Shown: piece by piece, positions 1 to 8,836 of the stretch
How positions within the stretch are numbered: position 1 is the stretch's first letter
How the letters are laid out: the number at the start of each line of letters is the position of its first letter
Source: Algoriphagus algorifonticola
GTDB lineage: Bacteria; Bacteroidota; Bacteroidia; Cytophagales; Cyclobacteriaceae
Assembly (NCBI RefSeq): GCF_007655305.1
Contig: NZ_VLOG01000019.1
Coordinates: forward strand, 168,970-207,491
DNA length: 38,522 nt
Reading direction: 5' to 3'
The notes under the pieces: model-generated
What the model was told of the DNA's origin: nothing
The model's input: the letters and a program-made list of their open reading frames with translations, nothing else
Databases searched by the model: none
Position numbers and translations under genes: made by a program

Positions 1-427
1 AAATTAATCTTCCGTATGCATATAAAGGAATCGGTAAATCACTACAGCCTTTGACAACAACCGGTCTGTCGTCAAACATTTCCAAATCCAAAGTCTCCAA
101 ATACTTTTCCGTAATGAAATTTTCAAGGTCAGAAAGACTTCCCACTACAAAACCTTTGGCAACTCCTTCCAAATAAGTTGCAACTAACATATAAGCCCAA
201 GTAGGAACAATCGCATCAGCAGAACAATTAATCGCCACCCATTTATCTGAATAATCAGACCAATCCAATTCCTTCAAGGAGGCTCTAAACTCCTTTTCTT
301 TTAAAATCAATTCCTGAAATAAAAAAGGCTTCAAATCAAATTCAAGTCGCTCCTCTCTAGGATAACTTTCTTCCAAGTTTAAAGATACGATAGCACTCTG
401 GGCAACTCTATTAACTATTTCACTCAT
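1..427 (-). CDS. DUF2480 family protein, 3' end cut by window edge
   Basis: The minus-strand frame is open from an ATG at 427 to the window edge, giving 142 residues with the C-terminus missing. It begins MSEIVNRVAQSAIVS and contains the conserved stretch INCSADAIVPTWAYM at about residues 70-84, which I recognise from the Bacteroidetes family DUF2480 (usually about 165-170 aa, so roughly 25 residues are outside). No signal peptide or membrane segment is visible, so it is probably cytoplasmic; the function is unknown. Its ATG overlaps the TGA of tsaB as ATGA, so translation is probably coupled and it is the last visible gene of the rpmH-rnpA-S41-tsaB operon. Confidence 0.85.
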   Translation of the reverse strand, partial: MSEIVNRVAQSAIVSLNLEESYPREERLEFDLKPFLFQELILKEKEFRASLKELDWSDYSDKWVAINCSADAIVPTWAYMLVATYLEGVAKGFVVGSLSDLENFITEKYLETLDLEMFDDRPVVVKGCSDLPIPLYAYGRLI

Positions 428-1110
428 TGCAATAATGGATTTTTTTTGGAATGGAGTGCTTTAAATTCTTTCAGATAATTAGGGACAAAGTATGCTAAAT
501 TAACGAACTCCTTATTCTGATACTTCTCCCATGCAATCCGTCCAACAGATTCTGCACTGACCTGGTTCTCTAAAAAAACGGCATTTTCATGCAAAATAAC
601 TTGACTTGCCTTTCCTACTGCATCTCCTATGAAGTAAACTTTTCCTAAATCCAAATAAGATTGATAGACCTCCTCTGTCAAAACCTCTGCTTCTAATGCT
701 CTTTTCACACTTCCTTCATTTGAAAAAACCTGACTATAAACTTCCATTCTCCTGGCGTCTAGCATTGCGATAATACGGAAGTCTTCATTTTCTTCTTTAG
801 CCTGATAAGCCAAAGCCTGAAGCGTATTCACTGTTATGAGGGGCAGTCCTAAAGCAAAAGCAATACCTTTTGCAGTAGAAACCCCTATTCTCAACCCAGT
901 ATAAGAGCCGGGACCTTCCGAAACTGCAACTGCCTTTAAATCTGAAGCTCGAAGATTTGTGGTATCTAAAACCTCATCGATCAACTCCATGATTTTTTCA
1001 GCATGAACTCCTTTTTCGTTGAGCTCTTTCATAGAAAGCAATTGACCTGATTGATGTAGGGCAATCGACAGTTTGTCCGTAGCTGTTTCTATAGAAAGGA
1101 TATACGCCAT
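424..1110 (-). CDS. tsaB: tRNA threonylcarbamoyladenosine biosynthesis protein TsaB
   Basis: This 228-residue protein has the ASKHA-fold start MAYILSIETAT and the family signature GPGSYTGLRIG at residues 66-76, plus the C-terminal VPNYLK motif. TsaB is the non-catalytic partner that binds TsaD and, with TsaE and TsaC, makes the t6A modification at position 37 of ANN-decoding tRNAs in the cytosol. The length is normal for the family. It starts one base after the stop of the S41 peptidase gene and its TGA overlaps the ATG of the DUF2480 gene, so it sits inside a packed operon that begins with rpmH and rnpA. No own promoter is visible. Confidence 0.95.
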   Translation of the reverse strand: MAYILSIETATDKLSIALHQSGQLLSMKELNEKGVHAEKIMELIDEVLDTTNLRASDLKAVAVSEGPGSYTGLRIGVSTAKGIAFALGLPLITVNTLQALAYQAKEENEDFRIIAMLDARRMEVYSQVFSNEGSVKRALEAEVLTEEVYQSYLDLGKVYFIGDAVGKASQVILHENAVFLENQVSAESVGRIAWEKYQNKEFVNLAYFVPNYLKEFKALHSKKNPLLQ

Positions 1111-1111
1111 G

Positions 1112-2776
1112 TTATTTTTTTGCAGATGCCGTCAAAATCATACCAAACTGAGAAGGTTGTTTAATCACTTCCAAAGCTCTCAGCACATCCTTATCTTTCA
1201 AAAGCCCGGCTTCGATCATTCCTTCCTGAAAATAATATCGGGAAACGATTTCTTCAGAAATTACTTTTTTCACTTCATCCTTATAAGTGATCAAATCTTG
1301 TTCTTTACTATGATTCACCCTTTTTTCTAAGGCTTCAATTTGATCTTTTATTTCATCATAATAAGGTGCCTTTTCGGCATTCTTTTTCATATCAGACACA
1401 GACTTCTCTAAATAAGTCGTGTAATCATACTCCTTCCCTTCAAGCCACTTAATGAAATTCTGATAATCCTCATCCGATATACTGAACTCTCTAGGCTTAC
1501 CTATCGATGGATGCTTATAAAAATATTCAGTGGCATAGTCAAAAACATGATTTCTCGCTACAAGACTATAGGTAATAGGAGCGTATGTTTTAGATTCTAT
1601 GATCTCATCAGGCTCAATACCAGCACCGTCCCTTACTATTCTTCCATTTTTTGTCTTGAATTCCTTTCTCAAAGAGTCAGGAATAGAATATACCTCGCCA
1701 TTTTCTCTGCTTTGAGCATAATCTATCGCCTGAATACATCTACCGCTTGGTATATAATATTTAGCGGTAGTTACTTTCATTTGGGCATTATATGTTAATG
1801 GAATAGTGGTTTGAACCAAACCCTTTCCGAAAGACTTCCTTCCAATCAAAACTGCACGATCATAATCCTGCAGAGCACCAGCCACAATTTCTGAGGCAGA
1901 AGCACTTCTTTCATTAATCAATACGACAAGCGGGATATCTTTATCCAAAGGAGTTTTAGTAGTTTTATAAGTGAAATTCACATTTTCCAGCTTGCCTATA
2001 GTTTTTACCACCTCTTTCCCCTTAGGGATAAACAAGTTCACTATCTCCACTGCCTCACTCAAAAGACCACCTGGGTTATCTCTTAGATCTAATACAAGCT
2101 TTTCAGCCCCTTGGTTTTTCAAAGCAATCAATGCATTTCTCACTTCTAGGGAAGCATTGGTAGTAAAGTCTCCCAATTTGATATAACCCGTCTTTTCATC
2201 AAGCTTACCATAATATGGTACGTTCTTGAGGGAAATCTTCTTTCTGACCAAGTTAAACTCCAAGGTATCGAGATTTCTTTTGACTTTTATTTTGACAGGG
2301 GTGTTAGCAGGACCTTTCAGTAAATCAGAAACTTCTGAGGTATTCTTTTTTGAAACATCAACTGAGTCCACTTTCAAAAGCTGATCAGCGATTTTCAGCC
2401 CCGCAGATTGGGCAGGAAAACCAGTATAAGGCATTATAATAATATTCCCTTCACCTCTTCCTCCAATCAAAGCACCAATCCCTGCATATTCTCCTGTGGT
2501 TAACATCCTGAAATCAGCAGATTCTTCTTCTGGAACATACTCAGTATAAGGATCCAATTCCTCAAGCATGGCATTAATTCCAATTGAAACCAATTCATCT
2601 GGGTCGATTTCATCCACATAATATGAGTCCAGTTCCCGAACTAAGGTTGCGAAAATATCTATATTCTTGGCTAGAGCGAATAACTTGTCATTTTTTGCCT
2701 TAAATGCAAAAAAACCAGTCAACAGCAATCCTCCACAAAGGATGATTATACTATATCGCTTTAATTGATTACTCAT
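1112..2776 (-). CDS. C-terminal processing peptidase, S41 family (CtpA-like)
   Basis: The chosen ATG at 2776 gives 554 residues. An in-frame Met at 2842 would add 22 residues lying inside rnpA and place the membrane anchor too far in, so I reject it. Domains in order: one N-terminal membrane segment (about 9-25, IIILCGGLLLTGFFAF), a PDZ domain (about 98-168), and the S41 protease domain with nucleophile Ser295 in SASASEI and general base Lys318 in SFGKGLVQT. A charged helical tail of about 150 residues follows. It is expected to be anchored in the inner membrane with the protease in the periplasm, trimming C-termini of exported proteins. It overlaps the rnpA stop by 8 bp and is followed after 1 bp by tsaB. 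Confidence 0.93.
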   Translation of the reverse strand: MSNQLKRYSIIILCGGLLLTGFFAFKAKNDKLFALAKNIDIFATLVRELDSYYVDEIDPDELVSIGINAMLEELDPYTEYVPEEESADFRMLTTGEYAGIGALIGGRGEGNIIIMPYTGFPAQSAGLKIADQLLKVDSVDVSKKNTSEVSDLLKGPANTPVKIKVKRNLDTLEFNLVRKKISLKNVPYYGKLDEKTGYIKLGDFTTNASLEVRNALIALKNQGAEKLVLDLRDNPGGLLSEAVEIVNLFIPKGKEVVKTIGKLENVNFTYKTTKTPLDKDIPLVVLINERSASASEIVAGALQDYDRAVLIGRKSFGKGLVQTTIPLTYNAQMKVTTAKYYIPSGRCIQAIDYAQSRENGEVYSIPDSLRKEFKTKNGRIVRDGAGIEPDEIIESKTYAPITYSLVARNHVFDYATEYFYKHPSIGKPREFSISDEDYQNFIKWLEGKEYDYTTYLEKSVSDMKKNAEKAPYYDEIKDQIEALEKRVNHSKEQDLITYKDEVKKVISEEIVSRYYFQEGMIEAGLLKDKDVLRALEVIKQPSQFGMILTASAKK

Positions 2777-3149
2777 GATGTTCGGAAACTTGGGTGGAAA
2801 TTTGTTGTAAAATAGATACAACTTTCTTGGAAATAGTTGCAAAATCTAAGGGTTCTGAAGCTACATATATCAGACCAATATGCAATCCTGCCTCAAGATT
2901 TGGAAGTGAATGTTTGTTAAGACGGTAGGACTCTTTCATCCTTCGCTTAATCAAATTTCTATTAACAGCCTTCTTGATTTTCTTTTTTGAAACGGAGAAA
3001 AGTATCTGATTAGTTTCCCCGTCCTGCTTTTTGATTAAATACAGGACTTTAAAAGGGTATAAAAAAAAAGAGGAACCTTCGTTAAAAAGTTCCTTAATAG
3101 ACTTTTGGGCATGAAGCCTTTCACTCTTGGGAAGTTTGTAATTCATCAT
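2769..3149 (-). CDS. rnpA: Ribonuclease P protein component
   Basis: This basic protein of 126 residues carries the RNase P protein signature NRNLIKRRMKESYR at about residues 64-77 and a conserved FSVSKKK strand before it. It binds the RNase P RNA and helps cleave 5' leaders from tRNA precursors. Two consecutive ATG codons (3149 and 3146) are possible starts. It lies 44 bp downstream of rpmH, the arrangement conserved in most bacteria, and its stop overlaps the S41 peptidase start by 8 bp. Expression should come from the promoter upstream of rpmH. Confidence 0.96.
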   Translation of the reverse strand: MMNYKLPKSERLHAQKSIKELFNEGSSFFLYPFKVLYLIKKQDGETNQILFSVSKKKIKKAVNRNLIKRRMKESYRLNKHSLPNLEAGLHIGLIYVASEPLDFATISKKVVSILQQISTQVSEHHE

Positions 3150-3193
3150 CAGGTAAGGATCCGCATTAAAAATACGAAAACTACCTTGAAGAA

Positions 3194-3352
3194 TTACTTC
3201 TTCAAGGTCTTTTCAGAGGATACAGATAGTTTCTTTCTACCTTTTGCTCTTCTGGCTTTAAGAACTCTTCTACCGTTGGCAGTGGACATTCTTTCTCTAA
3301 AGCCGTGCTTGTTTTTTCTTTTTCTGCGAGAAGGCTGGAATGTTCTTTTCAT
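3194..3352 (-). CDS. rpmH: 50S ribosomal protein L34
   Basis: A short 52-codon gene, easily missed by length cut-offs. It begins [18 protein letters not shown] and continues with [23 protein letters not shown], the nearly invariant L34 sequence, ending in a TAA at 3194-3196. L34 is a small, very basic protein of the large ribosomal subunit. It is the first gene of the operon; a good Bacteroidetes promoter lies at 3432-3462, leaving a leader of about 70 nt. Confidence 0.98.
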   Translation of the reverse strand: MKRTFQPSRRKRKNKHGFRERMSTANGRRVLKARRAKGRKKLSVSSEKTLKK

Positions 3353-3431
3353 GATGGAATATCTTTAACTGATTGCTTTCTTTATGGTCTATTTGGAATT
3401 GGCCTTCCGGCTTACCCTCCAAAAAGGACTG

Positions 3432-3462
3432 CAAAGATATGCAGCCTTTTTTTAAATACAAA
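3432..3462 (-). promoter_or_regulatory. Bacteroidetes-type promoter of the rpmH operon
   Basis: Reading the minus strand there is TTTG (3462-3459), a spacer of exactly 19 nt, then TATCTTTG (3439-3432). This matches the Bacteroidetes consensus TTTG-N19-21-TAnnTTTG completely. Transcription would start near 3425, about 70 nt upstream of the rpmH ATG. It is the clearest promoter in the window. Confidence 0.85.
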
Positions 3463-3501
3463 CTGTACCTTTACAATTGTTGAAAGTCAATACCTTAATT
3501 C

Positions 3502-5142
3502 ATGTTCGAATTTCTATTTAAAAGCTCAAATCCACTATCACAGTTCCTCGAAATTGAACTTAAAATACCTGTATCACAATCGGGCGAAATACAATTACAG
3601 CTGCCATCATGGCGCGCAGGACGTTATCAATTTGCGAATTACGCTCAAAATATTCGAAAAATCAGTCTTTCTGACCAACAAGGAAAATCAATACAGCTTC
3701 GGAAGAATAGTAAAGACTGTTGGGCTTTCGATGCCAAAGAAAACCAGACATATTTTTTAAACTATGAATATTTTGCTGGAAAAATGGATGCGGGATCTTG
3801 CTGGATGGACGATCAGCAGCTTTATATCAACTTCGTCAATTGTTGCTTCGAAGTAAAATCATCTGATAGTCTTCCTTATACAATTGAAATACAAGATTCA
3901 CGATTTAAAGATTTTGTCTGCACTTTACGCAGAGAATCAAGTGGAATTTTTTTGGCAGAAAGCTTTCAAGAACTCGCCGACTCCACATTTCTTGCTTCAA
4001 AAAAATTAACCTATTGGAGTTACGAATCCAATCGTACCCAATTTAATGTCTGGATAAATGGTGAGGTGCTATTTCCTAAAGAACAATTGATCCAACCTTT
4101 CAAAAAATTTACGAATAAATTAATTGCTGATTTTGGAGAGTTTCCTGAACATGAGTATCACTTTATTTTCCAACTATTACCATACAAGCATTTCCATGGA
4201 GTTGAGCATAAAAAGGGAACAGTGATTACTTTAGGTCCAGCCCACGAACTTTCCAGTCCAGAACAATTTGGAGATTTGATGGGAGTAAGTTGTCATGAGC
4301 TCTATCATGCCTGGAATGTTTGCCGAATAAGGCCCAAAGAACTATTGCCTTATGATTTTTCAAAAGAGAATTATAGCGAAGCCGGATGGGTCTTGGAGGG
4401 AATCACCACATACATGGGTGACCTATATTTGCTAAAATCCGATTTTTTTGATTTGGATGAATATTTAAAAGAACTCAATAAAATAATCAGGCGAGTGAGT
4501 TCAAATTTTGGCTGGAGGAATAAAAGCCTTCTGGACTCCTCTCTGGATTTATGGCTAGATGGATATCAAGAGGGAATTCCTGACCGAAAACAAAACATCT
4601 ATGCAAATGGCTGCTTGGTTGCATTCGCAATTGATTTGGAATTGCTTCAACAGGGTTCATCCTTAACCGAATTTATGAGGGAAGCCTGGCAGAAATTTGG
4701 CAAACTTAATATCGGATATGATTTACAGACTTTCTGGAAGCTGATCCATAAGCGAGAAGGTCATTGGGACAGCCAAGAATTTTTCAGAAAATTTATAGCA
4801 GGGAATGAGGATATTCTCAAGTTGTTGGAGCAGTTAATTCTGCCCTTTGGCATGAAAATTACAAAGAGTCCAAATGAAGAAATTCTAGCCAGACAGCTGG
4901 GAATCATTGAAAAAGATGGTAAAATTCAGAAAATCCATCCTGAAAGTCCAGCCTACTTTAATTTGATGGTAGGCGATGAGATCATTGAAAGCAAAATCAA
5001 ATCTCCCCAAATCACTCTTGAAATTAAAAGATTGAATGGAGGACAGCATCAATTATCCTATAGTGAAGATGGAAATTTCTTTCCAATAGTTCAGGTGAAA
5101 AAAATGGAAGAAACATCACTAATGCAAAAATGGAGAAATTAA
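3502..5142 (+). CDS. M61 family metallopeptidase (glycyl aminopeptidase-like)
   Basis: The 546-residue protein has the zinc motif HELYH at residues 265-269 inside CHELYHAWNVCRIRP, and the downstream Glu of GWVLEGITTYMGD as third ligand, the M61 pattern. The N-terminal part (about 1-160) is the all-beta M61 domain with the motif LPSWRAGRYQFANY. The C-terminal part (about 460-530) looks like a degenerate PDZ domain. M61 enzymes are aminopeptidases that prefer N-terminal Gly or Ala. No signal peptide is seen, so it is probably cytoplasmic, unlike many Bacteroidetes homologues. It stands alone, divergent from rpmH; a weak -7-like TACCTTTA lies at 3466-3473. Its TAA touches the first base of a 175-bp foldback element. 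Confidence 0.9.
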   Translation: MFEFLFKSSNPLSQFLEIELKIPVSQSGEIQLQLPSWRAGRYQFANYAQNIRKISLSDQQGKSIQLRKNSKDCWAFDAKENQTYFLNYEYFAGKMDAGSCWMDDQQLYINFVNCCFEVKSSDSLPYTIEIQDSRFKDFVCTLRRESSGIFLAESFQELADSTFLASKKLTYWSYESNRTQFNVWINGEVLFPKEQLIQPFKKFTNKLIADFGEFPEHEYHFIFQLLPYKHFHGVEHKKGTVITLGPAHELSSPEQFGDLMGVSCHELYHAWNVCRIRPKELLPYDFSKENYSEAGWVLEGITTYMGDLYLLKSDFFDLDEYLKELNKIIRRVSSNFGWRNKSLLDSSLDLWLDGYQEGIPDRKQNIYANGCLVAFAIDLELLQQGSSLTEFMREAWQKFGKLNIGYDLQTFWKLIHKREGHWDSQEFFRKFIAGNEDILKLLEQLILPFGMKITKSPNEEILARQLGIIEKDGKIQKIHPESPAYFNLMVGDEIIESKIKSPQITLEIKRLNGGQHQLSYSEDGNFFPIVQVKKMEETSLMQKWRN

Positions 5143-5316
5143 ACCCGGATTATGCATTAGAATCTGTAGTGAGAGATCAAACCGCAATAAAATCAATCCG
5201 CCTGAGGCGGAGAATGAAGCATAGCACAGCTACCGTGATTGAGCTAAATACAGCAAAGCGATTGATTTTGAAGAGGTTTGGGCTCGTAATAAGAAGTCTA
5301 CTGCATATTTCGGGTT
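5142..5316. repeat. 175-bp foldback (MITE-like) element
   Basis: The two ends form inverted arms of 57 bp (5142-5198 and 5260-5316). Aligned without any gap, the left arm and the reverse complement of the right arm agree at 41 of 57 positions by my count. The outermost 19 bp (AACCCGGATTATGCATTAG versus AACCCGAAATATGCAGTAG) and the innermost AAAATCAATC/GATTGATTTT are best conserved. The 61-bp core starts with a small palindrome, TCCGCC-TGA-GGCGGA at 5197-5211. No target-site duplication is obvious. A 62-codon reading frame across it is not convincing as a gene. It is probably a non-autonomous mobile or REP-like repeat; copies elsewhere in the genome would prove this. Confidence 0.65.
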
Positions 5317-5319
5317 AAA

Positions 5320-5345
5320 AAAAGCGGAGAATAATCTCCGCTTTT
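5320..5345. terminator. Bidirectional intrinsic terminator
   Basis: An 11-bp perfect stem AAAAGCGGAGA/TCTCCGCTTTT with an ATAA loop, with runs of A on one side and T on the other. It can end both the plus-strand M61 transcript (through the foldback element) and the minus-strand M16 operon, which stops at 5370. Confidence 0.9.
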
Positions 5346-5369
5346 CACATTTTCCTAAGAGAAGAACTT

Positions 5370-7415
5370 TTATTGAAAGTCCTCTGCTGTCAATTCAGGG
5401 TTAATTTCCAAAGAGGTAATCTTAGCTTCTAAGGGAACTGGAATCATCTGAGATTTGATCGTCCAAACCATAGGGAAAAGAACCCCTTCTTTTTCTTGGT
5501 AATCCGAGTAAAAGGTATCACCTGAGGCTGGATTTTCATTTTTGATTTTTAGACCGCTGTCTGCAGCATAATAATTGACTAATTGAGCTCCTGAAGGGGC
5601 CTTGATCAACACTTTATAGGCGGGAGTTCCTTCTACATCTTTCAATCCGTCCAATTCCACAGAGTATCCTAATTTTTCGTACCAAGCTTCAGGGAACAGA
5701 TATGAGTTGATTTTCGCCATTTCAAACTGCTCTCCAGTCAATTCCATAGTTTGACCTTGAGCGCTGATAGATCCACTGTCTTCAAGAATAGTGGTGCTTT
5801 GCATCACATTTCCCATGATGAGTGTCTTCTGTCCATACCTGCCACCTCTAGCATCATAAACAGCTTGAAGGGTCAATTTATTTCCCATCACTTCTGCTTC
5901 CATAGCTATGGAAGCCGTTTGAATAGATCGTGCATTATCTTTTCCTCCTATCGCTGCTAAGTAATTTTCCATCACCATCTCAGCAGTCATATCTGCATCT
6001 GCAGTTAATTCCTTAGCTGGGAAGCCCATGTTATCATACATTTTCACTTCCCCAAAACGAGCCAATTTTTCCTTTATCTCTGAGCCATTACCTACTGCCG
6101 TGATATACAGTTTATCAGGCTCTATAAGTTTTTTGGCAGTAGCATTGATATCAGCAACAGTAAGTGCATTGAGTTTCTGCAAATACGTTTTATAATAATC
6201 TGAAGGTAGATTATAGCGTTCGATGTTGAGTGCGAAGTTTGCAATGGTGGAAGGACTTTCCAATGATCTACCGAAAGAACCAGAAAGGTTAGCTTTTGCT
6301 TTTTCCAATTCCTCTTCTGTTACTCCCTCTTCTACAATTTTATTGAACTCATGAAGGAATTCAACCACGGCCGAATCAGTTACTTCTGTTCTGACGGATG
6401 CATTGGCAGAGATTTGTGAAACTAATCTGTCAGAACCAATGGATGAATAAGCTCCATATGTATAGCCTTTGTCCTCCCGAAGGTTTACAAATAGTCTTGA
6501 AGAAGATCCGCCTCCTAAAATTTGATTCAACAGTCTACTTGGAATATAATCCTCATCTCCCAATTTCAATTGAACTGGTTGCGCAATATTGATTACAGTT
6601 TGAACTGAAGAGCTTCTATCTACCAAACCCACCACATTCTCAGATGATCTTGTTGGCATTTTGTATTCAAATGATGGAACTTTTCCAACTTTCCAATTGG
6701 AGAAATACTTCCTCACAACTGTCTGGGCCTCGGACTTATCCATATCACCCACAATCACCAAGTAAGCAATATTTGGTTTGAAAAAAGTATTGTAATACTC
6801 TTTAACATCCTCAACTGAAATATTTTTGACAGTTGCCTCAGTCGTTACCTCTCCATATGGATGGTCTTTGCCATAAACCATTGCAGAACTTAATCTACTA
6901 GAAATGGCATTTGGATTATCTTTACTTGTGGCTAGGCCTGTCAATGTTTGCTTTCTCTGCTTTTCCAATTCATCTTCCGGAAACACAGGATTAAACAAAA
7001 CATCAGTCATCAACTCCAAGGTTTTATCCTGATGCTTTTTCAAGGAAGAAGCAAAGATCGAAGTTGAGCCTGCTGAAAGGCTGGCTCCAATGAAGTCAAT
7101 TTCTTCATCTAACTGATCTTTTGTTCTATTTTTTGTTCCAGCCATCATCATTTGGCCGACAAAACCAGTCAAACCAGCTTTATCTCCTTCCATTAATGGA
7201 TCTCGGTCCAATACAAGATTGAAAGTTACTCGAGGTAGTTTATCATTTTTTACTACAAAAACTTTCAGACCATTATCTAATTTGAAAGTTTCTGCATCGG
7301 CAATTTTTATCTCAGGAGCAGGTCCTGCTTCTGGAAATTGACTTCGATCTACTTGTGCAAAGCCAATGGTGCTTGCCAAAAGAATGCAGATATATGTTGC
7401 AATTAGTTTTTTCAT
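5370..7415 (-). CDS. M16 family peptidase homologue, inactive subunit, with C-terminal LolA-like domain
   Basis: This 681-residue protein starts with a signal peptide (MKKLIATYICILLASTIGFA-Q). Residues about 35-490 form two M16 (insulinase/pitrilysin) halves, but where HxxEH should stand the sequence reads GFVGQMMMAG, so the zinc ligands are absent. A further 190 residues (from about 495, starting ENYLAAIGGKD) resemble a LolA-like, lipoprotein-sorting type beta domain; this assignment is tentative. It lies 27 bp downstream of an active M16 peptidase, like the alpha/beta pairs of two-subunit M16B enzymes, where the inactive partner helps form the chamber. Location is expected to be periplasmic or on the outer membrane. 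Confidence 0.88.
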   Translation of the reverse strand: MKKLIATYICILLASTIGFAQVDRSQFPEAGPAPEIKIADAETFKLDNGLKVFVVKNDKLPRVTFNLVLDRDPLMEGDKAGLTGFVGQMMMAGTKNRTKDQLDEEIDFIGASLSAGSTSIFASSLKKHQDKTLELMTDVLFNPVFPEDELEKQRKQTLTGLATSKDNPNAISSRLSSAMVYGKDHPYGEVTTEATVKNISVEDVKEYYNTFFKPNIAYLVIVGDMDKSEAQTVVRKYFSNWKVGKVPSFEYKMPTRSSENVVGLVDRSSSVQTVINIAQPVQLKLGDEDYIPSRLLNQILGGGSSSRLFVNLREDKGYTYGAYSSIGSDRLVSQISANASVRTEVTDSAVVEFLHEFNKIVEEGVTEEELEKAKANLSGSFGRSLESPSTIANFALNIERYNLPSDYYKTYLQKLNALTVADINATAKKLIEPDKLYITAVGNGSEIKEKLARFGEVKMYDNMGFPAKELTADADMTAEMVMENYLAAIGGKDNARSIQTASIAMEAEVMGNKLTLQAVYDARGGRYGQKTLIMGNVMQSTTILEDSGSISAQGQTMELTGEQFEMAKINSYLFPEAWYEKLGYSVELDGLKDVEGTPAYKVLIKAPSGAQLVNYYAADSGLKIKNENPASGDTFYSDYQEKEGVLFPMVWTIKSQMIPVPLEAKITSLEINPELTAEDFQ

Positions 7416-7442
7416 TTCATTGTTGATTTAAAGTTGAAACAA

Positions 7443-8771
7443 TTATTCAGTAGCGTCTTTTGGTTTTGGCAAATAATACAATACCACTCTTCCATTGAGA
7501 TTAAGATATTCATTAGCTACTCTTTTGATATCCGCTTGCGTCACTTTACTGTAATAATCCATGGTCTTATTGATATAATCTGTATCTCCATAAATCACAT
7601 GAGCTTCTGCCAAATTTTGTCCAATACCTGATACTGAGGAATTACTGCTGACGATGTTGTTCTCAATAATATTCTTCAGTTTTTCAAAATCTCTATCTGA
7701 AATACCTTCCTGCTGTACCTGCTGAATCAACTTATCGATTTCCGACTCCAATGCTTGTGGCTCAACTCCCATATTGGTGATACCATACATGATGAACAAC
7801 CCTCCATCTTCCAATTCCAAAGGAATAGCTGCTATAGCCAACGCTTTTTGTTGATTATCAACCAACTCTTTGGTCATCAAAGAAGAGTTACCACCAGTTA
7901 GATAAGTTGAAAGCATGCTCAAAGCATAAGAATCCGGATGCGTCTGAGGAGGAAGGTTGTAGGCCTGAATTACTGCAGGAATCTGAATATTGTCATAGAT
8001 AACATCTCTAATCTCCGCAGACTTTTTAGGTTCCGCGACTTTTGGTCTATAGATATCTTTATTGCTGCTTGGGATTTCGGCGAAATACTTTTTAACCCAC
8101 TTTTCAGTCTGATCATAATCGATATCACCTGCAATTGTCAACGTGGCATTATTTGGTACGTAAAAGTCCTGATAGAACTGCTGGAATTCTTCAATTTTCG
8201 CAGCATTTAAATCATCCAAAGATCCAATTGGCGCCCATCTGTATGGATGCACAGAATAAGCTCGTTTTAGAGTCTCAGGAAGAATGGTACCATAAGGTTG
8301 ATTCTCATATCGCTGACGATATTCTTCTTTAACAACCTCGCGCTGGGTCTCAACACCTACCTGATCTACCTTGGAATGCAACATTCGCTCACTTTCCATG
8401 TAGAGAGTCAATTCCAGTTCGTTTGAAGGAACAGTCTCATAGTAGAAGGTGATATCATTACTGGTGAAGGCATTCAAAGTTCCCCCTCTTCCCTGGATGA
8501 TATTCATATATTCTCCTCTTTCAATATTCTCTGTTCCTTCAAACATCAAGTGCTCGAAGAAATGTGCAAAACCTGTGCGGTCTGGCTGTTCGTTTTTCGA
8601 ACCCACATGGTACAATACTGAAGTGTTGACGATAGGAGTGGAATTATCCTTGTGCATAATGACGTGCAAGCCATTATCCAAAGTGAATTCCTTAAACTCA
8701 ATCTTGTTTTGGGCTAAAACTGGGCTGCCTAGCAGTCCAACTACCAAGCCTAAAGCAGTTAGTTTTTTCAT
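7443..8771 (-). CDS. M16 family zinc peptidase, active subunit
   Basis: The 442-residue protein has a signal peptide (MKKLTALGLVVGLLGSPVLA-Q) and the inverted zinc motif HFFEH at residues 70-74, followed by the third ligand in the EVVKEEYRQ segment (Glu149/150), the M16 pattern HxxEH-x74-76-E. The length fits a single M16B subunit with two homologous halves. It should degrade peptides in the periplasm, together with the inactive partner encoded 27 bp downstream. A near-consensus -7 box (TAACTTTA, minus strand, 8807-8800) lies about 30 bp before the start, and a pair of palindromes lies upstream of it at 8837-8869. Confidence 0.93.
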   Translation of the reverse strand: MKKLTALGLVVGLLGSPVLAQNKIEFKEFTLDNGLHVIMHKDNSTPIVNTSVLYHVGSKNEQPDRTGFAHFFEHLMFEGTENIERGEYMNIIQGRGGTLNAFTSNDITFYYETVPSNELELTLYMESERMLHSKVDQVGVETQREVVKEEYRQRYENQPYGTILPETLKRAYSVHPYRWAPIGSLDDLNAAKIEEFQQFYQDFYVPNNATLTIAGDIDYDQTEKWVKKYFAEIPSSNKDIYRPKVAEPKKSAEIRDVIYDNIQIPAVIQAYNLPPQTHPDSYALSMLSTYLTGGNSSLMTKELVDNQQKALAIAAIPLELEDGGLFIMYGITNMGVEPQALESEIDKLIQQVQQEGISDRDFEKLKNIIENNIVSSNSSVSGIGQNLAEAHVIYGDTDYINKTMDYYSKVTQADIKRVANEYLNLNGRVVLYYLPKPKDATE

Positions 8772-8836
8772 GGTAAAAATTAAGGGTTTGTTTTCTTACT
8801 AAAGTTAAATCTGTAAATTCTTGAAAATGTTTGACC

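Noticed and set aside
2777..2842. Upstream Met (2842) as start of the S41 peptidase
   Set aside because: The 22 extra residues lie in rnpA and would displace the N-terminal membrane anchor; the ATG at 2776 gives the usual form.
3105..3368. Plus-strand reading frame across rpmH and rnpA
   Set aside because: It is the antisense shadow of two highly conserved genes.
5130..5318. 62-codon plus-strand reading frame after the M61 gene
   Set aside because: It overlaps the end of M61, runs across both arms of the foldback element and has no recognisable protein features.
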